Assembly: GCA_009741485.1 (NCBI GenBank)
Contig: CM019237.1
Span: forward strand, 45,398,302 to 45,462,301
Reading direction: 5' to 3'
Source: Malurus cyaneus samueli
Taxonomy: Eukaryota; Chordata; Aves; Passeriformes; Maluridae
DNA: 64,000 nt
This document shows positions 13,501 to 25,460 of this stretch, one piece after another; position 1 is the first letter of the stretch; every line of letters begins with the position of its first letter. The translations under genes and the position numbers were made by a program. The notes below the pieces were generated by a model that was not told the DNA's origin, did no database searches, and saw nothing but the letters and a program-made list of their open reading frames with translations.

Positions 13501-16500
13501 GGCTAGCTATCTGCAAATACAAATTGCATATTGAGCCCCCCTCAGTCTAAATAGCAAGTCTTTCTACCTAAAGAGTTTCTCTCTCTTATATGTGCTACTT
13601 ATTTTGTGCATCATCTTGCTGGCTGGTTGCAGAACAAATGGAAGTGTTATGGTCCATGATGTTCACTGCTTCTACACTTGTCATGACATGGAGAAGGTGG
13701 GGTTGAGCCTCAGCTAGTGTGTGGGTTTAAAGGAATAGAAACCAGCAAGTTTCATACTGCTCTGTAGTGGTGCAACTGATGTGTTTGTGTGGGTATTGTG
13801 GGGTTATCCACTTGACACAATAATTTGCAGAGACATATGATAAATCTCAGAGCCATATGATAAACTGCATTTGTCACGCCTGACTGTGCAGGGCTTCAAA
13901 TAAGGGCAGTCATCCACTGGAGAGGAAAGGGCGGTGGTTCCCTGATTTATAGCTTCACTCAGTTTTGAGGAAGTTGATATTGGAAGTCCCACCTCTGTGG
14001 TTTTGATCCTTTCTCTGATGTGTCTTGTCATGTTCCTGTCCCTCCAAGGACAGCTAGATATCCAGTACTTAGGGCATCTGACTTTGCAAGCTCAATGGTA
14101 CAAGAAAAGGGTGGGTCATAGTCAATGCTGAACAGATGCTGAACTCTTCCTGTGCACAATTTAAGCTTTGGGTTGCGTTCTTGCTTTGGTTTGCTTTGGC
14201 TTGTTTTGGTATTCTCTTTTATGTCAGGGATGATCTCTGTCCAAGGTACTCTAATAAATTGTACGATGAACAAAACCTACAGAAACCTCTACATCTGATT
14301 TTTCCAAAATCACTCATGGCTGCCAGACTAACTGATCTTTTGAAAGTACATTAAAGGTATTGGATAGAAAAAGCATTGAATTTATAGTATTCGTGTAGAT
14401 ATGGTTTGTCACAAAACTTTAATGGGTAAAAATTGGAGTAGTTCCCTCCAGGACTTTAGCAGTATGAATGGGATCTAAGGCAGAATGCATTCCCCAGATC
14501 TCACTTATCACATCTAGGAAGACCCAGAAGTTCCCTTGTTTCTTAACGGGAATAAAAAAAATTATATGGACATGAGATAAGGAGATAATTTCTACGATAG
14601 TTTCATAGTGATTGGAATTTAGTTTTGTCATCCTATGTGGAAAGGACCGTATACTTTGTTCTTTTGTTAGAAAGAGAGGAATGACTCGGATGTGCAGTGG
14701 GTGCACTGGCATCTCAGACTGTCTGACAATCACATTGGTCACTGCAGAAGACTTTGTGGGGACTGAGTTCATGGCAATCCATTTGTAACTGATGGAGGGG
14801 TTTTAAATAGTTCTCAGGGGGATGGGCAGCCCAAAGGCGCCCTGCCTTGCCAGGTGCTCTTGGATGGGCTGAACGTGATCCTCAGGCTGAGGTTCTGAAC
14901 ACACAGAGGGGGCAGCAGGGGCTGGGTGGTGCTGGGAATAGAGACCTGAAACTGGAAAACTTTAACTTTTTATTGTGCTCTGGTGTAAAAGAAGATATAA
15001 TGAGATGAGAGCCAGCGGAAATGTGTTGGTCTTCCCCTGCTTTTATAAGAGTGAGGGAACTGCAGTCCCCATCTCATATTCCCTTACTTTAGCCTCCATC
15101 TTAGTTTCTTTCTTTTTTCCACTGGAAACAACCCAGCTGAAGGTATTTGCTGGTAATGTGCAAATGATACCTCTGCTCTGGCAGACCCATCTGAGCTGTC
15201 ACTTTCACAAGAGCCTCTCCCATTCCACATCAAAGGGCTGGTGGTTGGTGGTATGCTCCACCTGCACATGAAGGCCTCTCTCATGCTTTCTGGCAACCAA
15301 AGAGGTTTTCTGTATTGCTCTCTCCAGCTTCTGGTTAATTTCTAACTCTGTCCTCTGTGACTGTTGTACTGTGCAGCGTGCAGTACCAATTGCTTCACCA
15401 ACAGGTTTTACCACGTTACTGAAGGGGAAAAAACCACCAAGAAACGGCATAAATTGACAATGTCTTAGTGTTCTCCTTTCATTCAGTGACAACAAAGTGA
15501 ATTAGCTGCTTGATTGTCCTGCATCCTGGACTGCGTCTGTGTTGATTGCCATAGTATTGGACCTTGGCTAAGAGGCCAAGGCAAGGGCAGGTGCCATTTG
15601 TTCTGTGGTTGAAGTTTGACAATGAGACATATTTCTATTTATCTGCTGCTCCCATGTGCTGTTTGCATGTGTTAGTTCTACTCAAGGTTTCACGGACTTT
15701 CTTCTTGGAGCAGATATTGGTGTCCTGAAAAAATTGTAGGATTTCCTTTTGCAGACAGAGGTAAGGTTTGGAAGGAGCATGAAAGCTTCTGTACTTGCTT
15801 CTCACTCTCAGCAATATCTTGCTATTTTGAATCTCAGGATACAATTGTTGTTGCAGTGTCACAGGCTCTATGGATGCCCAGGAAGAGAGCTAGCCTGGGA
15901 TACACATGGTAGAGACTGCAAGGGACCTGGCATATTAACAAACCAAGCAGGCAGATCACCTTCTCAAATAAACAGAAAGAAAAGCCCAGGGAGGGCTTCT
16001 TAGGGGTAGCCTGTCTTGGTCTCCCAGTGAGGAGAGGGGTTGATGCAAGGGGGAAAGCATCAAGCTCAATGCATAGTGAGAAGCAGAAGAAAAAAAAGGA
16101 AGTGTATCTGGGATGGAAAGACAGCTGAGCATTGACAAGGTCAGGGCAGGACAGAGAGGGCTGAACACGATGGAAGATGCAGCCAATAAGGATAACGCCT
16201 TTAAGCTTCAATTTCCTGAACAAAGTGCAGAGAGCTGGCAGGAGGCTGGGAAGTCCTCTCCTTTCTGTTGCTGTTGCATGGAAAAGGGAGGGGACAGTCT
16301 CTAGGTTTGCTTTTTCATTCCCTGACACACAGGGAAATGATTCCTGTCACTGCAGAGCAATGGTTCCCTTCTGAAAGAGGAAACATCTACTTGTGTCACA
16401 CCATGATCCAGCTTCTGAGTTTATTTGCAGCAGGACAGAACCAGAACAACTTACACTGACTTCAGGCACTCTTTCTGATTAATGAATCAGGGATTGAAGC

Positions 16501-19500
16501 AGTTCCACAATGTCAAGAAACTGGTGGTAAAGAATTTGTGAGGGGGAAGACCTCTCACTGCAGCACAAAGACTGAATATTTGACTAAACTCTCTCTCCTT
16601 CCTTGCTGCCTCCCCACCCTTGCTTCTTGCCAGCTCTTGGCTGGACTTTTGAAAAGAACATAAATTATACTTTGCTTCCCCTCGTACATTCCCCTTGCTA
16701 GTCTGTGCCTTACTCATTCACAAACACAGAAATTGTCATGACTCCATTCCTTCTGCTTTTGCAATGTACAGTCACTCCTTGTGTGCCTCCCTCGTGCTTG
16801 AAGCAGGATATGGGCAGGAAATAACAGCACAAGATTCACTGGAAAAAATGCAAACCTATTATCTGGGGAAAAATAAATTCAAAGTTAGCTATTCAGAGGG
16901 TGTGAGCCTTTGAAACTTGCCAGAGAAATAAAGCTGGAAGCAGCTGAACAGGGACAGCAGACAGACAGCTGGAGAAGAGCTTGCAACGTGATACAGCACC
17001 TAGAACAGAACATAGACCATATCATTTAGAGCTTTTCAGATGTTGATGTCCCTCCCATACCCACAGATCTCAAAGCCATATTTCACCCCTAGAGATGCCC
17101 TATCAGTGGTAATGACAGTGAAAGCTAAAGGTTTTCATTTCTGAGAGGATTTCACTTAAATCCTATGACAAGAGTTCTCTCTAGTGTAGTCACAAATAGT
17201 ACAGTGGAACTAAGGAATTGCCTGGATGATCCATGCTGCTTTCATACCAGTCAAAGTCAGAGGTATCATGTCCCTGTGCAGCTCCATACTGGGAATATGG
17301 GGGAGCACATGAGCTAGCAAGAGAGAGGAAAAAGGGAGCGCTCACTACATTGCCAGGCTCTGAGGGTGATTATATAGCACAAAGAATTAAAAGCCTGGGC
17401 TTTTTGATTTCAAGTATGCTTATGATAAGGATGATGCTTTGTGAGTGTGAGCAAAATTTAGCAAAACATCTCAATGTCACAAAATGATTGGTTGGATTTG
17501 ATAGGTGTGTCTGAACACCTCCATCCCTGTGAGATACATAACAAAAAGCGAGAATTAGTGAATTGAAGCAAAGGACATGATACAGGTAAAGTGTTCACAA
17601 GTGAAGAATCAAGACTTTTGAAGTGAACTGAAAAAGTGCAGATTTTGAACCTTGGGCTGCAGCTTAAGGATTGCCCCAAAGCAGTAGGTACTGCCTTGCT
17701 GAGAAAAAAATGTCACTTCTTCCATGATATGCAAGAGAATGGGTCTTCTTTGTAATACTCATCAAAATAGGACTAGAGGGTCAAACTGAGCTAAATGAGG
17801 CAGAGGCTAAAAAATCTGCAGCAATAGCTTTTGTGGTGACCAGTTTTGGCATGAATGATGAGTTTTTTGGGTCAGGTGAAGCACAGAGGAATGAGGGACA
17901 CCATCATCTTTATCACTTCCAGAGGAACAGGGCAAAGTCTTCTGAGTGCAGGGTGTGATCCTCTTCACAGCACTGCTGTGAGAGTGTTGGGGTGGGCAGC
18001 ATGCAGGCAGCTGATCGGTCCCTCTGGTGCTCTATTCCTGTTGTTGTGGCTGAAGAGGCAGCGAGACACATGTTAGGAACTTCTGTGGGGTACTTGTGAT
18101 ACATGTCTTGTAGCTGGTTATACTCCTTAAAGTGACAAAGGGTGATGGGGAAAGAAGCCCTTCTGCCTCGTGGATCACTTGCAGGACAGCCACCAACTTC
18201 ATCTGGCTGGCTGCAGAATCCTTTTGTCTGTAAGAAAAGTGGTCAGGGTGGAGGGGAAGGGAGGTATTGATGTCCTTCAAACTCTTGAAATGCTACAGCA
18301 AGGATGGACGCATTGTGGGTCAGGAGCAGCGGTGTGGCAGGGCAGACCAGCTCTGATCAGGCTCATGGGCCGCACTGTTTATGGAGGTTCCTTGTGCTGC
18401 CTCCCATCCACTTGTTCCTGTCCAGTGCTGTCACCTTATGGCTCAGTGCAGAGGTGATATTCATGCCATGGTATCAAGAGAGGGCATGGTGAAGCTCTGT
18501 GCATTAAGAGAGATCTCTGCATGTCACAGCCACCAAAATAAGTGACTGCAGAGTGAAAGCAGGATGGAAGCAACGACAAATGGAAGTGGCAATGACAAAT
18601 GGAAGCTGCAATGTCTTCGGTAGCTGATGTGCATCTTCATCTCTCAGAGGGGTTTTACTGTGGTCTGTGCTGTCCCCTTTTGTGGGAGGGAATGTGTGAC
18701 TGTGTTGGAGACATGAATTCCAGCCTTCCACTTTGCTGGAAACTGATCCCACCCAATACTCACGCAAGTGGCCACCGGTGGTTCTCCAGTGCCCTCTATT
18801 CCAGCCACAGCCGATGCTGCTCACCCGTGCAGGTCACTGGATATGCTCTGTGTCCCTCCCAAAATGCCTGGAGAGAGCTGCCAAGCTGCGAGGCTCTGAG
18901 TCACAGATCCGTGGAGGTTTCTCTTCCCGGGAGAGCATTGTCAGAAGGCAGGCTGTTGCTCAGCACGTGACTTGCTGGGTACCATGTGCTACTTGTAGAG
19001 CTGAATTCTTAATACAAGAAAGGCCAGCTTGTCACTGTAATTTAAAAATCCTTTTTGCCGTCTAGGGAAATGTCAGCAGGCAGAAACAAGTAATGGGAGG
19101 GCTTGACCCAGACACAAAGAAGCTTCTGTTTTCTGCCTGTCCTGGCTGTCAGTGGTGTTAGGTTGCTCAATGCTGCTCAGAAAAGCAGCTCTGGAAATTC
19201 TCTGCCTTCCATGAAGGCTGAAGACCTGTGAAGTGAAATGCCTCTGCTTGAATAAACACCTGTCATGGGAAGAGCTGGATGCTGAAGTACAGCAGGGTGA
19301 GAACTGGCACCAGGCCCAGACAGGGAGTTGAGGAGAATCCTCTGGCAAAGCTGAAAGCTTGTTTCTGATTGCTTGTTTTCCACCTTCAGGTGCAATCGAT
19401 ACCCAGGTGCTGGAGTGACTAAAGTTGCCTGCTGTTGCTGTCGCTGGTTTGGCTGCACCAAGGAGTGTGGAGGAATAGAGGGAGGGGATGGGTGTGAGAG

Positions 19501-20165
19501 AAATTCCTGTCTTGAGAACCATAGAGGCATTTTCATGCCTGGGATACTTTCCTATTTGCTTTCCCCCAAGGTGGCCCCTCTCACCTTGGAGACAGTGTGG
19601 CACCTGAAACCATGGGGCACATGACCATGACGTTTTTGGCAGCTGCAAAGTCAGGAGCAGAAGGTGTATTTTGCAGTTCAGAATTCCAGCTGGGGAATTC
19701 TGAGGGAATGAATGTCGAGGAGCTGGGGTGTACCAGAAGAGGATATCAGGGTGACATCCTGGCTGAGCCTGTGGTTTGGCAGAGGAGATCAGAAGGTGTG
19801 CTGTGCCCACACTTGGCCCAGTGGTCTGTTTCTAAGCCAAGCTACTCTTGGTACATGGAGGTGAGGAGCTGCAGTGGAATTGTGCAGTTCTGCACCCTAT
19901 CCCGCACTGCTGTGAGCAGCCCCAGCCTTCCCTGTGCAGTAACTCTGGTTTCCCTGTGCAGCCCTCAGATCCCCTGAAAAATAGAAACCAGCAAGCATCT
20001 GTGCTCAGTTTCTTGCATCCCTGGATTTGCTTGATGTAAGGTCCAGGTCATTAAAGCTACTAGGTCTTGTTATCACCAAGAGTGTCCTCACATACCTGCT
20101 GTCTGAGCATCTGTAAGGGCTGGTGCCAGGCACTCCTGGGCACTGGACCAGTCTCAAAGGCAAGC
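7516..20165. other. gene-poor intergenic DNA, no supported gene
   Basis: I recognise no exon chain in this stretch. The longest open frame in the whole window lies here (19073-19810, minus, 245 codons), but its composition is that of chance coding, without a domain or convincing splice structure. A small CpG-rich patch at about 10285-10365 is the only locally unusual composition. A short near-tandem repeat of about 20 bp, containing ACAAATGGAAG twice, sits at 18565-18605. Confidence 0.45.
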
Positions 20166-20169
20166 CCTG

Positions 20170-21050
20170 GCTGTGGAGAGCTCTGTAAACTGGATCATAA
20201 GTAAGAAAACAAGTAAGAGCACTTCAAATGGTCAGTCTCGACAAAGAGCTCATCAGAAGGACCTCACAGGGCTCTGTGGTAGCACTAGTGCTATTCAACA
20301 CACTTGTTATGGTCTGGACAGGAGTATGGACTGTGAGTTTACTTGTATCCCACAGTGATCCCAGAGGCAATATAAAGCTGACTGCAAAAGGGTTGCAGAA
20401 AATCTCCCAGCACTGAGTGGCTGGGCTCGCCCTTGCAGATGAAATTCAGTGGTGGCAAATGCAAGGGAATTCCACAAGGAAGAAAACAGTCTGGCTGTAC
20501 AGACATACTGAATGTGTCTAAGTCAGCTGGTACCAGCAGAGAAAGAAATTCTTGGATTTGTTGCAGATAGGCTGCTGAAAGCAGTCTCTCAAGGCTCTGT
20601 CGAGGTCAAAAAGAAATGTTAGGAATGAGTACAGAAGAAACAAAGAACATGATTATGCTTCTGTGTACTTCATGATCTGCTGAAAGTCTGCAAGTTGTGA
20701 GTGCTTTTGGTTACTGCACTGAAGAGCCTAAAGAAACACTAGTAAGAGAAGAGAGGACATCAACAGTGATCAGAAGGAGGAGAAAGTTTCTGGTAAACAC
20801 AGATTGCTAATCTTGAAGAAGAGATGCCTGAAAGGGAATCACAAATGGTATGGAGAATGTCAACAAAGAACTAACATTCATGCAGTTCCATATCACAAAA
20901 ACTAATGGCACCCGATAAACTGGTTAGGCAACAGGTTTAAAATAAACAAGATATGGACTTTTCCACGTAGGCATCAAGGAATAATGGAACTCTGCCACAG
21001 AATGTTGGTGGAAGACAATCCATGAAGGGGTTGGGCACACCTATGCAGCG
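20170..21050 (+). mobile_element. CR1-type LINE, degraded 3' portion
   Basis: The stretch follows, in order, the familiar 3' part of amniote CR1 elements. It has a block on loading an earlier-day ladder of conserved phrases: aaaatctcccagcactgagt near 20400, 'gcagatgaaattcagtg' near 20437, a segment recalling 'ctggtaccagcagagaaag' near 20528, and 'caacaggtttaaaataaac' near 20930. It ends with the usual 'ggaactctgccacagaatgt' type segment near 20985. In intact copies this region encodes the C-terminal part of the reverse transcriptase and the 3' UTR. Many indels and in-frame stops show that it is dead. The ends are approximate. Confidence 0.8.
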
Positions 21051-24000
21051 TATTTCCTTTGGAGACTGTTGAATGCAGCAGCACAGATGCTACCTCTGCT
21101 TCAGAAATGCCCTAGACAGCAGGCTGATGGGAGGTGCGGACACAGATCGGGACAGAGTTTGTATTTTCTCTGCTTCTTATACTTCTTTCCTAAGTGAAGT
21201 GACTGCAAAAGAAGAGGTACTGCTTCTTCAGCCTGGGCTAGCACAAGTCATCTTATATTTTTAGTAAAACTGATTTTTTTTTTTTAATGCTTCCATAATT
21301 TCCTAAATTATTGTTTTTGCACTGGTGACATATCACAGGAGAGGCAGAAAATGAACCGATGAGCTGGAGAAGAGTAAACTTCCAGATGGGGAGCTGACAT
21401 CTCTTAAGAGCATTCCTAATGTTCTTTGCACTGGTGTGCTAGGACATGCCATAATCCAGAAATAGAGACTGTTGAGCGAAAATAAGCAAAGATTGTGACA
21501 ATGTTCTTAGAATGGGGAAAACATTGTTTTCCCTGTTAGCTTTGCCAGTGGATTTCCTTAGACATTTAGGAGATAGAAGAGACACAGTCTTCCCTGGCAG
21601 TTAATGTGCTCTGGCTGCCTGATCCAAACAGTTACACCTGTACAAGCAGGAAATACCAAACTTTTTATCAGCAATGAAATTTGGATGCTGTGTATTTGCA
21701 ACTGTGAGTAGAACATTTGGAGAAATAACAGAGAGTAAAATTTGTCCCCAGGGATGTTGGTCTTTCCAGCTTGAAACAGATTCATTGCTTGGAGACAAAT
21801 TTCAATTAAGGAGAATAATTTTGCATGAATAAGCTGAGAGGAGGTATAAGCTGTCCATAGACAATATTTGCAGAAGGAAAAATAACTGGCTACAAGTCCA
21901 GGACTGTGAGTTGTTGGTAAGAGAAACATTTTGGTTGTGGCTTAGCACAGTTTCACCCAGCAAGCCATCTTAGAAACAGCCTCTCTGGAGATGTTTCACC
22001 GTGTAAGATTCTGTCACAGCTCTGGGCGGGGAGAGAATATTCTCTCTGTGAATAAAGCTATGTCTTGGTTTATTTGGCCTTTTCCATTTCAAATGCCTCG
22101 ACTGCTGATGCCTGCCATATTGTTTAATGACAATCCCTCTTCAGAGGCTGCAGCTTTTAAGATGATGCACATCCTGAACCGTTTCAGCTGTGGTCCTGCT
22201 TTTTTTTTCCTGTTCTGTTCTGTCCAGTTTCTGACTCCACCTTCTCTACTGCCCGGCCTCCTCGGCAATGTTTTTCCACTTAATTTTATGAGAGTAATGA
22301 AAGCCATTTTCATCCTCTCCCCGAGAACTGGAGAAGAAAAACCCACATCTGGAGGCCATTCACAGCTGGAAGACCTCGTCTGACATTCCTTGCTTTGAAA
22401 TCCAATCCATTTGCTAACCTTTTGGCTAAAAATCTGTTGCAGACATGACAGAAAGAAGCTTTTTGCAGGGAGTCTGTGAAGAAACCTGTGACTCTTACAG
22501 CCTTTTTCAAGTGTGAGGCTTCAAGGCTTTCTTTGCCACAAGGACATTTTAATTTGGGCGCAGGGGTTTCCTTGTTTTGAGGTCTTTCACATCACAAATA
22601 CACACTTCGCAAGCAATTTAAAAAGGGGGCTTTATTCTTCTGAGTTATTAAACATATTCAGCAATAGTTAAAAACAGTTTTCTGAGGTATTGTGTATGTT
22701 CCAACATCCACAACTGACTTTGTCCAAGTGGTCTAGCCAGTGACCTGTGGGCTGCATTTGGTCTGTAGAACAGTTCACCCAGGTTTCTAGTGACTTTTCT
22801 ACCACCAAAGAACAAAACTTCATGTTCCTTGCATCCTCCTTGGCTCCTTAGAGTAAATTGCTGTAATCTGACCCCTGCTTGACAGGAAGGTGGATAATTT
22901 GTAATTCCATTTTAAATATAGAAGAATAGAGACTTGTTATCGCCAGGTTTGCTCAGCCTGTATAGGCTTTCTTCTATGACTGCATTATGGAGTGCTTTAC
23001 AAAGCTTACAACCACACTCATCATTGTCGTAAATGCCCTTGTCATGACTCATAGGACAAAGATCATTGAGCTGGTGGTCTGGAATTTAAGGCCTGGCACA
23101 GAGGAAACAGGTGTGTCTTTTTCCTAAAGTAATTTAAAAAAAAAAAAGTGAGGGGGAGTGTCCCGTTTCTTTCCCAATGGGATTCTGTCTGCTTTTATGT
23201 TCTCATAATGGCCAGCAGCTCCCTGTGCCTTTCCTGTGGGAGTTCACTTTTGACTGCACAATAGTTTCAGGTATTTTTACCCAGCATTGGATCTCTGGGA
23301 CCTGAATGGATCCAACTGCCTTAACTTCTGGTGTCAAACTAAGGCACCATTTGCCTGCTTGCCTGGAAACATGTGCCTTGATGTTCCTTCTTGTATTGCA
23401 AATCTCAACAAACTAGAGAGGCTGTATTCTTCTGTGCTGGTACAATTTGGGAACCATTTGTGGCTGGTTGTTGAATTTTTACTCTTAAACTAAGTGAGCC
23501 TTATTCTAAAATGAATAGATGTATTGCACATGTGCATGCACACAAGAGCTGGAAGAATATATTATAATAGATGTGTCTCAATTTTCTAGTCCTCAGCCCC
23601 GGAGAAGTTAAAGGCATCCATTCACCTTTTGATAAGTTACGTATTGCAGGGTATGATTTATGCTGTTGTTTCACGTCATACCACGACAGACACTGTTCAG
23701 CTCATGTGTCATAGCTCAGAGGATAGCAATAAACTGCTGAACAGGAGTGAGTTAAACCAGATTTTATAAGTCTGACTCAATTTGGCTTTCCAGGTTGCCC
23801 CACAATTGTAATGGAATTTAGTGGTCTGCACATATCTAGGCCATGTTCAGCCTACATGCTACCACAGTTTGACTGAAAAGTTGTGACTTTTCCCTGATAA
23901 TTCTGCTGAGAGAACAAGGGGTTAATAGCTCTGAGGAATAAGTGAATATTTTTTTTCTTTTCTCAAGCTTGAATTGTTCTTTGAGTGATACAGACACCAG

Positions 24001-24217
24001 AACATCTGGAATAGGCATGTATTTTGGGGAATATGGCTGGTTGTGCCTAGAAATGGTGTCTCTGTGGCCTCATATATCCAAATTAGTACCTTCATAGCAC
24101 TGGAATTAAATTTGCACTGGTATAAAAGGCAAGCACAGTACTCATTACTCTTACTGACAACTTATTCTAACAGTCTGAGGAAACAAACCGAACCATATTA
24201 TTACTAATGATTATTAC
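21051..24217. other. intergenic DNA, no supported gene
   Basis: I see no gene here. A 130-codon plus-strand frame at 21991-22383 and a 123-codon minus-strand frame at 21558-21929 have no recognisable domain and are flanked by nothing that suggests an exon chain. Confidence 0.45.
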
Positions 24218-24390
24218 CGTTATCTGCTCGATGGCAATGCTGAGAAACCAGAGCCCCAGCGTGCCAGATGCTCATCAGAAACATAGCCAGCCACCACGGC
24301 CCTGGGAAGCCAATGTGAAGTTGAAATGCCATTGTCATCGCTAGCATGGCTGTCACAGGGATCCCTGTCCCTGTTTCAGAGCGCAATGTC
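24218..24390 (-). other. exon-like open segment, identity unknown
   Basis: On the minus strand a pyrimidine-rich acceptor (tttctttccag) precedes position 24390, and a GTAATA donor follows 24218. The 173 bases between them are open in one frame for 57 codons. The peptide has a polar start, then two hydrophobic stretches: residues about 12-24 and about 30-49, the latter containing PWWLAMFLMSIWHAG. I do not recognise the protein, and I found no partner exon nearby in compatible phase. It could be a single exon of a membrane protein or long non-coding RNA, or a chance coincidence. Confidence 0.25.
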
Positions 24391-25345
24391 CTGGAAAGAA
24401 AACCATTTCATAATTCCCTTCAGTTTGGATACTTGGGGGAGTATTTCTAGACATGTGATGCTGACCTTCGCACCTCAGTTATTCTGTTTCTGGTGATCAC
24501 ATGGCTGTCACCAGGAGCAGCAAGACCTGCCTCTGGAGCTAACCAGTCCTGTCCCACTGGGATTGTAGCTCTTTCTCTGCTGTGGCAGGTGGACATGGTT
24601 GCAGCTGCAGCTCCCACAGACTGCCCTGGGATTGTGGTTCCTTAATAATGCTGCAAATCTGAGTCTTGCTCCCAGCATTGCGAGTGGTGTGCTTCCTTTT
24701 GACAGGGTGATGAACCAAGGCAGGGCAGGGCTGGGACAGGCAGTTCTGCTGAAAAACTGGGCTTGCACGCACTGTGATGAAATTTTGTCTTGGAAGGACA
24801 GAGGCAAGTGAAATATGCTGCTTAAAGGAGAGGATCCAACAGAAAGTATCTGGGGTAATGGAAAGAAAGGAAATTTTTAGTTGAATGTCAGGACTGACTT
24901 TATTTGGGAAACCCAGTAATGGAAGCCTATCAGTTCTGGTCTCCAGCACTGGACTGGATACAGCAGGACATGTTGCAGGACAGGAAATGAACTTGCTTTG
25001 TCTGGGATGAAGACTATGGGTGTGACCCTATGCCACAAAAAACCAACCTGAGTGTTGCCAGTGACCTCGGGAGCACAGGCTCCTTCTAACCAGCAATCCA
25101 GTGCTGATTTTCCATCTCTCCTCTACACTCTAATGCGCTTCTTATCAGTGCAGTTGTATCACTGGTATATCCAAATCCATGCTCTTGCGTTCAATTCCAC
25201 TGCTTGCTCCCTTCAGGTGGCTGTTAAGGTGGGTCCTGAGAGTTTCAGATGCACAGAGCATGAGGAGGAGAGAGTCAGGCACACTTCTCACCTTCAGGGA
25301 TCGGAGGCAGCGCATCCCTGTCGTGCATGAGGCCTGCAAGACTGT
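24391..25345. other. intergenic DNA, no supported feature
   Basis: I recognise nothing here. A 136-codon minus-strand frame (24539-24949) overlaps another frame on the same strand and looks like chance coding. Confidence 0.4.
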
Positions 25346-25349
25346 GTTT

Positions 25350-25460
25350 ATTTTGCAGAATCATGGAATGACTAAAGTTGGAAAAGACCTCTAAGATCAA
25401 GTCCAGCTGTCAAGCCAGCACCACCTCCATGTTCACCACTAAACCATGTCCTCCAGTGCC
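25350..25460 (-). mobile_element. CR1 LINE 3'-end fragment (antisense)
   Basis: Reading along the plus strand, 'agaatcatggaatgacta', 'gttggaaaagacctctaaga' and 'tcaagtccagc' are the reverse complement of the classic avian CR1 3' terminus. The element is therefore on the minus strand. Only about 110 bases are recognisable; the 5' body is absent, as is usual for CR1 insertions. Confidence 0.8.

Noticed and set aside
15834..16328. 164-codon minus-strand frame with hydrophobic segments
   Set aside because: Hydrophobicity comes from a purine-rich plus strand read backwards (Phe/Leu runs); no related protein or splice sites seen.
19073..19810. 245-codon open frame on the minus strand, the longest in the window
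   Set aside because: No domain, signal peptide or membrane segment; it overlaps other chance frames; composition is rich in Ser, Pro and Gln without pattern. One such frame is not surprising in 64 kb.
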